64,000 bases of DNA from Amblyornis subalaris (Eukaryota; Chordata; Aves; Passeriformes; Ptilonorhynchidae): assembly GCA_018881555.1 (NCBI GenBank), contig JACAXG010000031.1:6817127-6881126 (forward strand). Direction: 5' to 3'. The translations under genes and the position numbers were made by a program. Positions 1 through 10,626 of the stretch are shown here, in pieces. The notes beneath the pieces were generated by a model. The model ran no database searches. It saw only the letters and a program-made list of their open reading frames with translations, and had not been told where the DNA came from. The stretch's first letter is position 1; every line of letters starts with the position of its first letter.

Positions 1-3000
1 TTCTTTGGAAGCTTAAATGTGAAATCTGTTACTCTGCAAAGTTTCCTAACCTCTTTTCTGTATCCCCAGTTTATTATTGTAGGATTTCTGAAGAGTTTTG
101 ACTTTGTCACTTGGCCATTGTGCAAAGCAAAAAGCAGTGTGAAAACATGAGCTTTTCAAAAGAATCTATAAACAAAATCAGATAGACTTCCAGGGTAAAA
201 AGAAGAAAGAAGGGAAAAATGATAGCCTAGGCTTACTGTCCTGAAGGTTATAATGCCTGTTTGGCATTTGGTATCTGTTTTTGCAGGATAGAGGGCAGAA
301 TGGGTTCAGAGAAGGCAGACCTGGGACTGCGAAATCAGACTGTAAAGACAGTCTGATCTTTCTTCAGGATTGCATTTTTTAATCCTAATTAGAATTTTGA
401 TATCCTAGAATGTGGAGGTGTTCCCCAAACATGTAAACTAGGAAGAGATCATGATTTAAATTCAGATTTTTCACGTGTGTAGTCTAAACCACATTGACTG
501 TAGCTCCCCTGCTGTTTCCTGCTGTTTGTACAAGTCTTTACTCTTTCATTCCAGATAATTAGTTCCTATTTTGCAATAATATCAGAAAGCATTGGATTAT
601 TTTTATATATTGGAAATTTCCGAGTGAGTTGGACAGCTTTATGAAACATCCAATCCTGAATCTCTGGCTGAAGAATATGAGAGATGAATTGAGAGAAAAG
701 TTGAGAAATGTGGCACAAGGTAATATTTTTTAAAGAACTTATTATGCATAACTCAGGTTTAGTTCCCTTCTGAAATTGTACAGCATTCTGCAAACATAAC
801 AGAACTCACATTTTTGCATAGTTTGCAGTTTGACATATTTGGACTCTGATAGTTTCCAAAAGTAAAACATCCCACAAAACCAGTTGAAAGCAATTACTCA
901 GATTGTAGCTGCAGAGGAATTGATTGTGCTTATGTGTCATAATGTGAGGGTACATCCATATTTTTATTCCAGGAAACTATGTTTGTGATTGCTTTTTTCA
1001 TCTCTTACTGTGGGAGTGCTTTCTGGTTCTCCAGCACGTATATATGTGATTGTATGATTGTATATAACCATGTATACCATAGTTAGGATTATGTTTCTGT
1101 CCATAGGGGGATAGATAAAAAGTTTTGCTATATCTTTTTCTGAATATTGATAGGAAGATTCTTGACCCTTTCTGTACAAAAAGATAGAAAAGTCTGAATC
1201 CACAGCTTGAGGCAAGCCATAGGAGTAAAGCAGAAAAGCAGTTAAGAATTTCATAATGCCACAGATAGNAGAAAGGGATCTGCACTCCAAGTGAAATAAA
1301 TAAGTAGTCTATCCTAGCTGGTTGCACTGATCCTCTTGCACATATCCTTGTAAGCCGGACAGTAACCTTCCTGTGGTGAGGTCCTGAGTCTTCCCAGAAG
1401 ACTGCATTGTAAAACCAAATTAGTTATTATATAGGAAGTTAAAAATAAAGGGAATCACTAGCCTTGTGCTCTTGCACGAGTGGGTAAACTAGTCCAGGAC
1501 AGTCCCCTTGTAAAATGTATTTAATATTATGCTTACTTGTTATGCAAAATAGATGTAAATTTATGTAGATATACATACAGAATAATAGCTTTGACCCTCA
1601 GGCTGTTGGCAGCGTGCCAGCGTGGCCCTGGGTACTACAGCACTTTTGATCTCTATGTCCTGGCAATTTCCTGGGATTATGTTATCATTTGATTTTTAAT
1701 GCGAGTTTCAGCCACTTAACAGTCTGATCGGTTTCCCTTTTACCACCAGCACGAGTTTTTTCTACTCGTGCAGAAGTAAACAAACATATTTATCACCCCT
1801 GGGATCGGTAAGTGCTAATAAAGTTGCTGTTGCTTGCATTTTGGGTTTGGTCTCATGACAGACGCATTGTAAATGAACAAGTAGTGTTGTACTTGTGCCA
1901 CAGCATAGCAGGAAAGGGAAAGATCTGAGCCCAGCAGCAGCGCTGGGGTGAGCCATCCATGACGATGGATGTGGATCAGCCCCGGGATGGGTTTCTTACC
2001 AGCCTGGCCAGTGCCTGGAGCTCCTCAAAAACCAAACAGGTTGGTGGCACTTCAAGACTGATGTTTTGGATGTGTCTTCATTTGGTTTTAGTTCCAGTAA
2101 CTTGATGTTTACAAGGGAGTAGAAATGAGTCTGTAACAAACTGTGGAACCGCTGTGGGCTTTTTGTTTGCTTTTTTAAAAAGTTGGNTACAGTGTGTCAA
2201 AGCTGGTTTTTGGAAGGGATACTGCCTGTCTTGTTACATGTGGAAATCCTGTAATTACCTCTCTGAAAGCGTAATTAGATGTCTGGTCTTACGTGTGTCC
2301 CTCTGGGAATCTATAATAATAATTCTCTTTTTTTTAAAAAAAAAAAAAAAAAAAAAAATCACTCTGGCACCTCATGTCATCTCAATGCAGAACATTATCA
2401 TCCACGTTTGTATTTTAAGGTGTTCTAACTCCCAGCCTCAGCTATGCCTTTTCAGCTATATTTTTTGCTGTTCCTGGCAGATATTTCCGGTGGACATTTT
2501 CTGTTAAAAGTTTTATATTTAGGTTTTTTAAAACAAAATATAGAGATGTAATTAATTGCTGAAGATTAATGGGCCTACTTTGTCAGCAACGCTGGCTGTG
2601 TGGCCCTGGAATTTCTTGCAAGGCAATACTTGTTTTGTAGTACAGATTGTTTTAAAATATAAAAGTAATTTCCACATTAATGTGTGATGCTTGATTTATA
2701 GAACAAAATATTATTGTTTAATTTGCCCACGGAAACTATTTCAATTATAGGCTCCCACTCATGTAATCAAATTTGTAAAATAAATAAAAAGAAGACAAAT
2801 AAAACATCACTTCTCCCTGCACTCCAGCCAGGAATTTTGATTCCTTTTAAATNAGCAAGTCCTCTTGTATCTTTTGATTTTGTCATTTCCTATGACAGTA
2901 ATATTATAGGGCTAACAACATTTTCTGAGCACTTTTAGTTCTGTGTATTGAATCATTCCTCTTGCATTTTTAATTTCCCTGTTGTTACAAGTGAACTTGC

Positions 3001-3340
3001 TGTTCATCAGCCTAGTACAGACCTTGGAAATATGACCAAGCCTGTTCTCACATGTGTCAGAGCACGTTGCTATTCAGGAACACGTAGACACGGTGAGTTT
3101 GTGAAGCAGACAGATCACACTGCCTTCACACATGCGTTAAAACAATGAACTTGGTGTCAAGTCACCCAGAAAAGGCTTAGATTAATTTTCATTAAATAGT
3201 TGCGAGAACAAAAGACTAAAGAGCTGTTGCATTCCTTGATCTTATTTTTCACTTGAGAATACTTCAGAGATGCCTTCTTTTCACGTTGTTCTTGATTCCT
3301 GACCTTCACTTGCNTGCGACAGAGACACCTTCCCTCTAAT
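1..3340. other. Intronic DNA, nothing recognised apart from a T8A23 tract
   Basis: AT-rich sequence with many short frames on both strands and no recognised repeat family, exon or RNA gene. The only clear structure is the homopolymer pair at 2328-2358. Confidence 0.6.
2328..2358. repeat. T8A23 homopolymer tract
   Basis: Eight T are followed directly by 23 A. The junction makes a short perfect T/A inverted repeat. The A-run could be the tail of a retroposed sequence, but nothing recognisable precedes it. Confidence 0.9.
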
Positions 3341-3476
3341 TCATAGGATCATAGAATGGTTGGGTTTAGAAAGGACCTTAAAGATCTAGTTTAACCCCCC
3401 AGCCTTGGTCAGGGACACCTTCCACTAGAGCAGGTTTCTCCAAATCCCATCCAACCTGGCCTTGAACCTTTCAAAA
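3341..3476 (-). mobile_element. CR1 LINE fragment, 3' end, antisense
   Basis: Starts at TCATAGGATCATAGAATGG and continues through TTTAGAAAGGACCTTAAAG, AGGGACACCTTCCACTAGA and CCATCCAACCTGGCCTTGAA. These are, in order, the reverse complement of the 3'-terminal part of avian CR1. The copy is severely 5'-truncated, as is usual for CR1, and moderately diverged. It opposes the MACROD2 transcription direction. Confidence 0.93.
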
Positions 3477-4249
3477 ATGCTTGAAGTGTAACATACGAAC
3501 CTGATGATGATGTGGGTGTGCCTCTTCCCAGAGGGCTGTCTCTTCTGTAGTCCTCCGCATGGACATGAGATTTCTAGAGCAGGAATAATACAGTACTGGA
3601 TTTTCTTGAATGGTTTGTCAACCNACATGTTGGTTTCTGTTAAGCCTTGTCACAACTGTGACTGGTATTTACAGTATTGAGATGTCTTTTAGGAAAAAAA
3701 ATTCTCGTGTCTACTCTTCTTCTTGGATTGTGTTGCTTTTTTGTGTCTAGTAGCTGTAGATTTTCTTGTTAGCCTTGAAGGTCACTTTCTAAGTAAGCAG
3801 CAGCTTCCTTGTTTGCTGAATGGAAAAATCTATCAATAGAAATGGGGTATGGAAAATGAGAAACCATTCCACAANAAGAGTGGAAAGTGTAACTCAAGTA
3901 GCTTCAAGCTAAATATTTTGTGGTTTCTAACAAAGGCAGACAACAGGATCTCTTAGATTTTGAGCCTCCTGTTGGGCTCATTATATTTTCCTAAATGTTT
4001 TCCAAATAATAATCCACAGTGAAATCGAAACCAGTGTTTCTGTCAGGCTTTNAGAGCTCTGATGCTTGCAATGACATCATAGTAGCATTACATTTTGGAG
4101 ACAAAGGGCACACAGAACAAAGGTGCTCCACTGAAAGAGTTTTCCATTTTCTCTGGTTTAAAAGGGTGTTTGATGTTTTTATGGACCGGGACTTTGATTG
4201 CAGAGTCCTGTAGTGTTCTGTGGGCACTAGATCCTCTGTAGTGCTAAAT

Positions 4250-4318
4250 CATCATAGAGCCATAGAATGGCTTGGGTTGGAAGGGACCCTAAAGGTCATC
4301 TAGTTTCAATCCCCCAAT
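4250..4318 (-). mobile_element. Short CR1 LINE 3'-end fragment, antisense
   Basis: ATCATAGAGCCATAGAATGG is followed by TTGGGTTGGAAGGGACCCTA and GGTCATCTAGTTTCAATCCC, the reverse complement of the last ~70 bp of CR1. Homology then stops abruptly, so the copy is extremely short. Confidence 0.92.
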
Positions 4319-6229
4319 ATACTTTGTAATAAAGAATTTTAGTGATTTTTGATAAATAACTTTAGTTTCCAGTCTTGCTTGTTTAAGATGAAAAAAATAC
4401 TAAATTTTCTTACAGAATGTAGACATTTAGTTTTAGACTGATGTTTCCAGAAAAAGAGGATTATCTTGGGGTGGGGAGTTGTTTCCTTGTAAGTGAAAAG
4501 GTGTACAGAGGTAAGTACTTAGTAAGCAAAAGTGCCATCTTGTTGTTATGATCTGTCTTTGGAGCAACATTGACCTGAATCAATGACTGTGGTGGCAAAG
4601 GGATTATTTAGATTAAAAAAAAGAAATTTTGGTTGTGTTGCCAACCAAAGGTGTCTTTGGATCTCAGTTCTAAAACTATTACAAAGCTGTTGCACTGATT
4701 TTTCTGTAACACATGATGTCATTCATTTCTGATAGCATTCATATAGCCACTTGACTTGGTGGAATTGGACAGATGGGGAATTTTTGTCTTTCCTATAGGA
4801 CTTTGTTTCATCAAGACTTCCAGGCATGTCTAACTTCAGTGATCCTACTGTGTGGTCTTGAACCCTGGGCTTTCCAAAAACTTGTTTCCACTGAGAATTT
4901 TCTCTCCTCCTTCCAGATAGTGCTTTCCATCTCCTCTATTCCTAGCAGGATAGCGTGCGCAGTGCTTGACTCTGGACTCTGTTATGAAGGAACACTTAAG
5001 TTGGCAGTGTTTTCTTTCTTTTTCCTATTGATATGCTTTCATGTCACCCTCTCAGTACTACTTTTATTTTTTTTAGACTTCACATCAGGGGAATTGCAAA
5101 AGAGGAGGAGGGAATGAAGAAAACTTCTTATTTGTACATTGTGAGGACCAAAAGTTTAACAAAAAAGCAGTGAAATAGTTACTCCTCTGCAACGCTTGCA
5201 GTCTCTGCAGCACTTGTTATAATGGCGTTTTTCTGGAGTCCTTGGATTTTAATGATCTCAGTTGGGAGACGCATAAAGGGGTCAGCATGTTTGCATGCTC
5301 TTGGCCTTGGTTTTAACTGCAGGGTGCACTTTTTCACATCTGGAAGAATGATAATTTTAGAGTTTACAGAGCTTATCCATTCCTCTTCCTCCCTTGTGCT
5401 GCAATGTTTGGGCAGGAATGTCACATTTGGTCTTGGAGGACTCTGGACAGGGTGGTAGAGAACATGCTCTGGTGAGAGAGAAGCCTGGAGGTTCAAATGA
5501 GATGGTAAAATCTGGGATATTTTTCCAGAGGTAAGTCATCTCTGAAGTTAGTGTAATTGTTTTGGTTTTGCTACTCCTTGCTGTTTATGCGACTTTCTCT
5601 CACCCACACATTAATGTGCATTTTAAACAATTTCAGCATTTGTTTTAACATCTCAGCCACAATCTGCTTCATTTTGTAAAAAAATAATTAATTTTTTTTT
5701 TTAGTAGAGGTATTAAAGATATCCTAGTGAACTGCTGGCAAGCTGCTAACTTGTCTCTCAGATATACACACCAGACATCCTCGCACATGGAAACACGAAC
5801 CTTCTGGATTTGTTCAGTTGTGGTACAGAAATGTGTGTTCTTTAATTGTTCACTTCAGGATCACAGAAACACAAACGCAATCTCATCAATATGCACTCGA
5901 GGCTTAAGAGCTCCATGCTGTTACATCTGTGTAATTTAGGAAGTTTAAAATAGGCTTTGCAGATGTTGGGAGTAATGGAGTGTGTTGTTTACTTTTTATT
6001 CATTTCCATCGTATGTCATACTCTGTATATGAATAGTCAATCACTTGGAGTATGTCTTCCGTAAGGATTTCCCGGGCTTCCAATGTGTCTTGTTTATAAA
6101 TATTTAACTTTTGTTTCTTAAATTTGGGTTAGGCAATATTTCACAAGGGTCTCTTTTGTAAGCATGAAACACAAATTAATTTGTTTTATAGGTACCAAAT
6201 CCTTGAGTTGTTGGTGGTTTTGCCAGTAC
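4319..6229. other. Intronic DNA without recognised features
   Basis: Includes open frames of 114 codons (4773-5117, +) and 105 codons (5179-5496, -) that overlap other frames and show no recognisable domain. No repeat family was identified up to the LTR target site at 6230. Confidence 0.5.
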
Positions 6230-6234
6230 GGATG
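6230..6234. repeat. Left target-site duplication of the solo LTR (GGATG)
   Basis: GGATG directly abuts the TGTCAAGG end of the LTR and is repeated exactly at 7678-7682. Confidence 0.88.
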
Positions 6235-6338
6235 TGTCAAGGGTTAACCTGGAGGCAAACTCCAGATCCCCACGCTATATTCTTCAGAGGAGAGGAGACA
6301 GCAAAAACAGGCTGCAAACTTGGAAAATGATTCAATAA

Positions 6339-6344
6339 TTTATT
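6339..6344 (-). promoter_or_regulatory. Polyadenylation signal of the LTR (AATAAA on minus strand)
   Basis: The + strand TTTATT reads AATAAA on the LTR's own strand. It lies 104 bp from the LTR's 3' end, in an A/T-rich stretch, consistent with the R/U5 boundary. Activity is not known. Confidence 0.55.
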
Positions 6345-7324
6345 TACTAACTCTACTAAGAATAGAAAGAATAAAAAATAATAAAAATATTAAGGCATAA
6401 TATACAAATATCATTCTTCCCCCATACATTCCAATCTTTCTCACTGATCACGTAAAGGACATAAACATGAGATTCTGATCTTACGATTAGGAGTTCTTAT
6501 TGCCACTTTATGGGATAAAGAGAGTTCTTTCTGTAGTATAGTGGGATCCATCCCATGGAAGACAGTTCCCTAAGAAGTATCTTCAGCATGGTTCCAAACC
6601 TTCCAGAAACACCACAGCTCGCCCTGGTTTTGCAGTGGTATATCCTCTCTCCCACAATACACTCCGTAGTCTGTGGGTCACAAGAAAAGTCTGATGGGGT
6701 TAAACATTTTAAGGGTAAGTCATTCCAGCCTAAAGGCACTCAGGTACAGGTTCCTGCTTTACTTATAATCTCCAAAGGCTGCACATTTCATCTGCACACA
6801 ACATAAAAATGTTCTTATTTTAGGCTGTTGAATTTCTCACTCCCCATGGCTCATATGTGATTTAAAGAGATATTTAGTCTGGTATTATTCCAGATCACAC
6901 AGCACAGGTCACAGAAAAAGATGGCTCTCGATGCTGGTAAAGATGGCTCCTCTGGCCCTTCCTGCCACTCCTTGTCTTCTCTTCCATTGGGCTGCTGGTC
7001 TCCGTATTTAGTCTCATGTGACTGCTTTCCTTTCTCTCTAGCTTAGAGAAGAGGTTAATATTTGCAGAAAACACCTACAGAAGTATTTATAACAGTTTAC
7101 ATGCTCCCATAAGATAATGCAGCTGTATGAGGCTTGCTTCCCAGGCTTGGCCCAAGGCTCCTTCCCCCCCACCCCCAAACTCCTCTGCACTGGCAGCCAT
7201 CCAAATTTTGAGTAAGTCTCTTGGCTGCTAATAATCTCTTATCTATGACAGTAAGGTCACTCTTTGATGTCATCAGTACACCTCCGAAAGGGAGTGCTTT
7301 TTTTTTTCTCTGTGCGGAGTGCTT

Positions 7325-7384
7325 GGCTCGGCTTCGCTCGGCTCGGCTTCGGTCAGCTCAGCTTCTCTCGGCTTGGCCTTGGTC
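7325..7384. repeat. Four 15-bp tandem units inside the LTR
   Basis: Consecutive units begin at 7325 (GGCTCGGCTTCGCTC), 7340 (GGCTCGGCTTCGGTC), 7355 (AGCTCAGCTTCTCTC) and 7370 (GGCTTGGCCTTGGTC). They lie in the GC- and CpG-rich U3-side part of the LTR, where LTRs often carry repeated enhancer units. The third and fourth units are more diverged, partly by CpG-decay-type changes. Confidence 0.85.
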
Positions 7385-7677
7385 CAGATGGTGATAGCCC
7401 AGCTCCTCTCAGGTCCGAAATGACACAGGACCGGTGGGGGTGAGGCTGGGGCCTCCACCAGAACCCCGGGCNGTGGGCCCCTGGCCCGGGGGTCAGGGGA
7501 AGCCTCTCCTGCTCGTGGTCAGCAGGGAGCAAGAGAGGAAGTGACCCTTACTTCCTGGGTGGTTTTTACAACATTCCTTTCACAGAGACGTCACAGGAAC
7601 NCTAAGTGGTCTATATAACTGTCCTTTACCTGTTTTTAACCAATCAGATTTGTCTCACACNGGGTCAAACCATGACA

Positions 7678-7682
7678 GGATG
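7678..7682. repeat. Right target-site duplication of the solo LTR (GGATG)
   Basis: GGATG directly follows ...CCATGACA and matches 6230-6234 exactly. The bases beyond differ, so the duplication is 5 bp. Confidence 0.88.
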
Positions 7683-8265
7683 GCTTGCAGTAGCACCACA
7701 ATGCTTCTAAAAGAAGGTGGCGGGATTTTTTTAAATATGTATTGAAAGAGCCAGACATTAGTACCAAAGATCAGTCATTGTCACTTGGCCTGAGCTGCTG
7801 TGATTGAATTAATGTTCAATGTGCTACAATTTACAGCTATAGTGGTATCAACAAAGTAAGAAATGTTCACTGTAAACTGGGAAGTTTATTGCTTTTTCTA
7901 AAAAGATGCTCTTAATAGAAAATCAACATGACATCAATTTTGCTGGGCAACATGTCTTTTGTAATGCTTTGAATTTAGCTTCAACGCAGATTCCAATGTG
8001 CAAATTAAATATTCATTACATTAAGACAGTTAAGACAATGTTATGCCTGTTACATACAAGGAGTAATTGGTGCTGCTTTCGTTACTGCCTGAGTGCTCTC
8101 CAACTGCTGCAATAACGCATCCTTCTCTTACCTGAGTTCCCACTGCAGTACTTTTCCACCTCTCTGTTTTGCAAATATATTTGCTGTGCTAAAGAATGAA
8201 AGTGAGATCAAATTCAGTCACAGACCTGGTCTCCAGACTCACCACCTTCTAGGTCAGCCAGTGTT
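7683..8265. other. Intronic DNA without recognised features
   Basis: Lies between the LTR target site and the left arm of the large inverted repeat. No repeat family, exon or RNA gene was recognised. Confidence 0.5.
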
Positions 8266-8487
8266 TTTTTGAAAGCACAATAGAAATATTTGATCTTCAG
8301 AAGCACATTTCAGACTAAGAGCAGAAATTCCTATCCTTCATTCAAATCTTCTTTTCTATATGATTAGGAAATAAGTAGCATCCCCACACATTTTTCATCC
8401 ATTTTGAAAGAGGAGGAGGTGAAGCTGAAGCTGGTCCTGAGTAGTATTATCTTGTTCCCTGTTTCTGGGGGAGAGCTGCATTGCTTT
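8266..8487 (+). repeat. Left arm of a large inverted repeat
   Basis: The reverse complement of this ~220-bp stretch aligns along its length with 10395-10626. The best-matched core is 8362-8383 against 10501-10522: both carry GGGATGCTACTTATTTCCT followed by (A/G)ATCATATA when read in the right arm's direction. Other shared blocks are GACCAGCTTCAGCTT and TGCTTCTGAAGATCAAATAT. I estimate about 80% identity by eye, with small indels. The family is unknown to me; it resembles neither CR1 nor the LTR. Confidence 0.88.
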
Positions 8488-10394
8488 AGGAAAGAGTAAA
8501 ATGTCAAACTAGCATTTGCTGTATGTATAATGAAATTTTCTGTACTGATTTTACTAGCAACTGCAGTTTGGGGAAGAAATGTTTATATCTTAGCCAGCTG
8601 GAACTGCATTGAACTGTAACTTACCATTCATCCTGGATTTTTGGTGTCCATGTGTTCATAACCACAAATCTTGTTAAATTAGATCCAGGACTTGCATTTA
8701 TGTGTGTAGTATATGATATTTAAAAGATAAGCTGTTATGCATCTACATATTTTAGTGTACAATCAGACTTAGCATGTAAGTGGTCATCCTTAATGCCAAA
8801 TTTTACTCGTCAGTTACAGCATTAGACTCATGCTAAACTATAATTTTTTGATTACATGATATTATAGGTATTCAATATGCAAACAAAGAAATGTTTGGGT
8901 TTGACTTTCCTCCATATGCAGTGCTTTATTCACACATTCTGAAACTAAAATTTGGGGGCTTTTAATTTTCTGAGNAACATGCTGCTAACTCTTAATATTT
9001 AAAGTAGGCACAGAGTGCAAGTAATTGTTTTATTGCCATCGACATATGTCTCTCCGTAATTGTTTTGGCTTATGCCCTCGGTGAGTTAGGAGGTGGCAAC
9101 CATGACTTTTAATATTCTCACTCCCCTGTCTCTTTTTATTTCCTTATTCTTTTTTCTTATTAGCTGTGAAGAAATTGAGCTTTTAAAAATTTTTAGGCTA
9201 GGCTCCTACTTGTTCCCTACTGTCTTCTAGTTTTTTTGATTGTAATGTGACCTGCTGAGAGAGAGGAAACAATATAAAATCTTTTATTTTCTCCAGTATG
9301 GAAAGCATCCCTAGAGAAATTAGTGGGTGACAGACATACTATTTTATTCTGAAGCCCAAAGAACACCAGTGATACATCTTCAGTCAGGGACCTAAAATTG
9401 CAGAAGTATTACTTAGAGGTTTACTACATGAAAAAATCCTTACTTGAAAGGAGGAGCCCAATTCCTAGGACTTACTAGGAGAGGAACGATAGTTTGTATG
9501 ATACGGAAAAATTAAAAAGAATTGCCAGCACCTTTGGAAATGAGAGAGGTTTAGTTATCTCTGGAATATTGCTCTCAGTAGTACTGTCCTGCACTCTTGT
9601 GTTCTGCCATGGACAGACTTCTCAGTGGAAGTCAAGGAGCTGGTCTCAGCTTCCAACAAATAAGTAGTGCTGCAACTTTCTTGTAATCCATCAGAAAATT
9701 ATTACCTTTCTAATTTGTTATTTAGCAGAGGCACATCAGCTGGAGGAGGTTTGGATTTTGTTTTGGGTTTTGTTCTGAGTGTGAGGNTTCAGTAATGCAG
9801 TGCTCTGCCAAGACCTTTGGCTTTGAAACCGATTCCGTATGTGGTNCTTCTGGATGTGCTTGAAAAGCTGCCTTCCTCTGAGGCTGTGGAGGGTTTGTTT
9901 GGTAAGGTGAGGTTTTTTTGAGGTGTATGGGATAGGAGTAAGGGTATGGATGGCATAATGATAAAGCTAATGGTCAAATTTNGCTCCAGCTGTGCAGTTA
10001 CCAATGCAGTAAGCTGAAAGGATGAAATATATGGAATCGAAGCTCATGAAAAGGTTTATAAGAAGCAATGTTATAGGGAGGTCAGAAGTAGAGGGGCAGA
10101 AGGCTCTGGGTTGACATTTTTTGTTAAATTGGCTTTCAAAGCCTGTTTGGTGTGGAGCGAGTACCTGACGTTTNCATTATGGGTTCGCGCTGCTGTCGCA
10201 GCAGGTGCTGGTTGTGAGTATCCAGATCTGCTCCAGTAAACCAGATTTCCCTGGAAACTCCAGAGAGCCTCTGTGGAAGTAACCTTCTCCACAGGAGACA
10301 ATGTCACCCTTAATATTTGTAATTACAAAGTGCAATAGGGACATCCACAGATAGGAGGCCTGGCAATAGTAGATTGGTGACAACTACCTCAGTG
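8488..10394. other. 1.9-kb spacer between the inverted-repeat arms
   Basis: AT-rich and without a recognised family. The small open frames here (for example 71 and 78 codons on the minus strand at 9789-10307) have no visible domain. If the arms are terminal repeats of one element, this would be its decayed interior. Confidence 0.5.
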
Positions 10395-10626
10395 CTGTGA
10401 TTCAGCTCTGCCCCAAAAATAAGGAACAACATGATAATACTGAAGACCAGCTTCAGCTTTACTTTCTTCTCTTTCAAGACTAATTTAAAAATAAATGTGT
10501 AGGGATGCTACTTATTTCCTGATCATATACAAAAATTATNTCAATGAAGGATAGTGATTTCTGATCTTAGTCTAAAACATGCTTCTGAAGATCAAATATT
10601 TCTAATGTGTCTTGAAAAAGAAGTTT
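10395..10626 (-). repeat. Right arm of the large inverted repeat
   Basis: Inverted copy of 8266-8487. Shared blocks in order are CAGCTCT.CCCC, GGAACAA, GACCAGCTTCAGCTT, CTCTTTCAA, GGGATGCTACTTATTTCCT, AATGAAGGATAG, CTTAGTCT and TGCTTCTGAAGATCAAATAT. The outer boundary is soft: similarity fades in a T/A-rich stretch near 10610-10626. I saw no clear target-site duplication outside the arms. Confidence 0.87.

Larger units (their letters stand above)
6235..7677 (-). mobile_element. Solo endogenous-retrovirus LTR, antisense, with 5-bp TSD
   Basis: On the minus strand the element begins TGTCATGGTTTGACCC (7677 leftwards) and ends ...GGTTAACCCTTGACA (6235), so it has TG...CA ends with the 5-bp terminal inverted repeat TGTCA/TGACA. 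Directly outside both ends lies GGATG (6230-6234 and 7678-7682), an exact target-site duplication. A minus-strand AATAAA lies at 6339-6344, about 104 bp before the LTR end, a sensible distance for R-U5. No gag, pol or env sequence is present and only one LTR lies between the duplications, so this is a solo LTR left by LTR-LTR recombination. A 5-bp duplication and a TGTCATGGTTT-type start fit avian ERVL-like elements, but the family is not proven. It opposes MACROD2. Confidence 0.88.

Noticed and set aside
7084..7091. TATAAATA on the minus strand inside the LTR as its promoter
   Set aside because: It would place the start site about 700 bp before the poly(A) signal, giving an implausibly long R region; no further support.
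7273..7458. 61-codon minus-strand frame with repeated Glu-Ala-Glu-Pro units
   Set aside because: The repetition is produced by the 15-bp tandem array in the LTR; there is no independent sign of coding.
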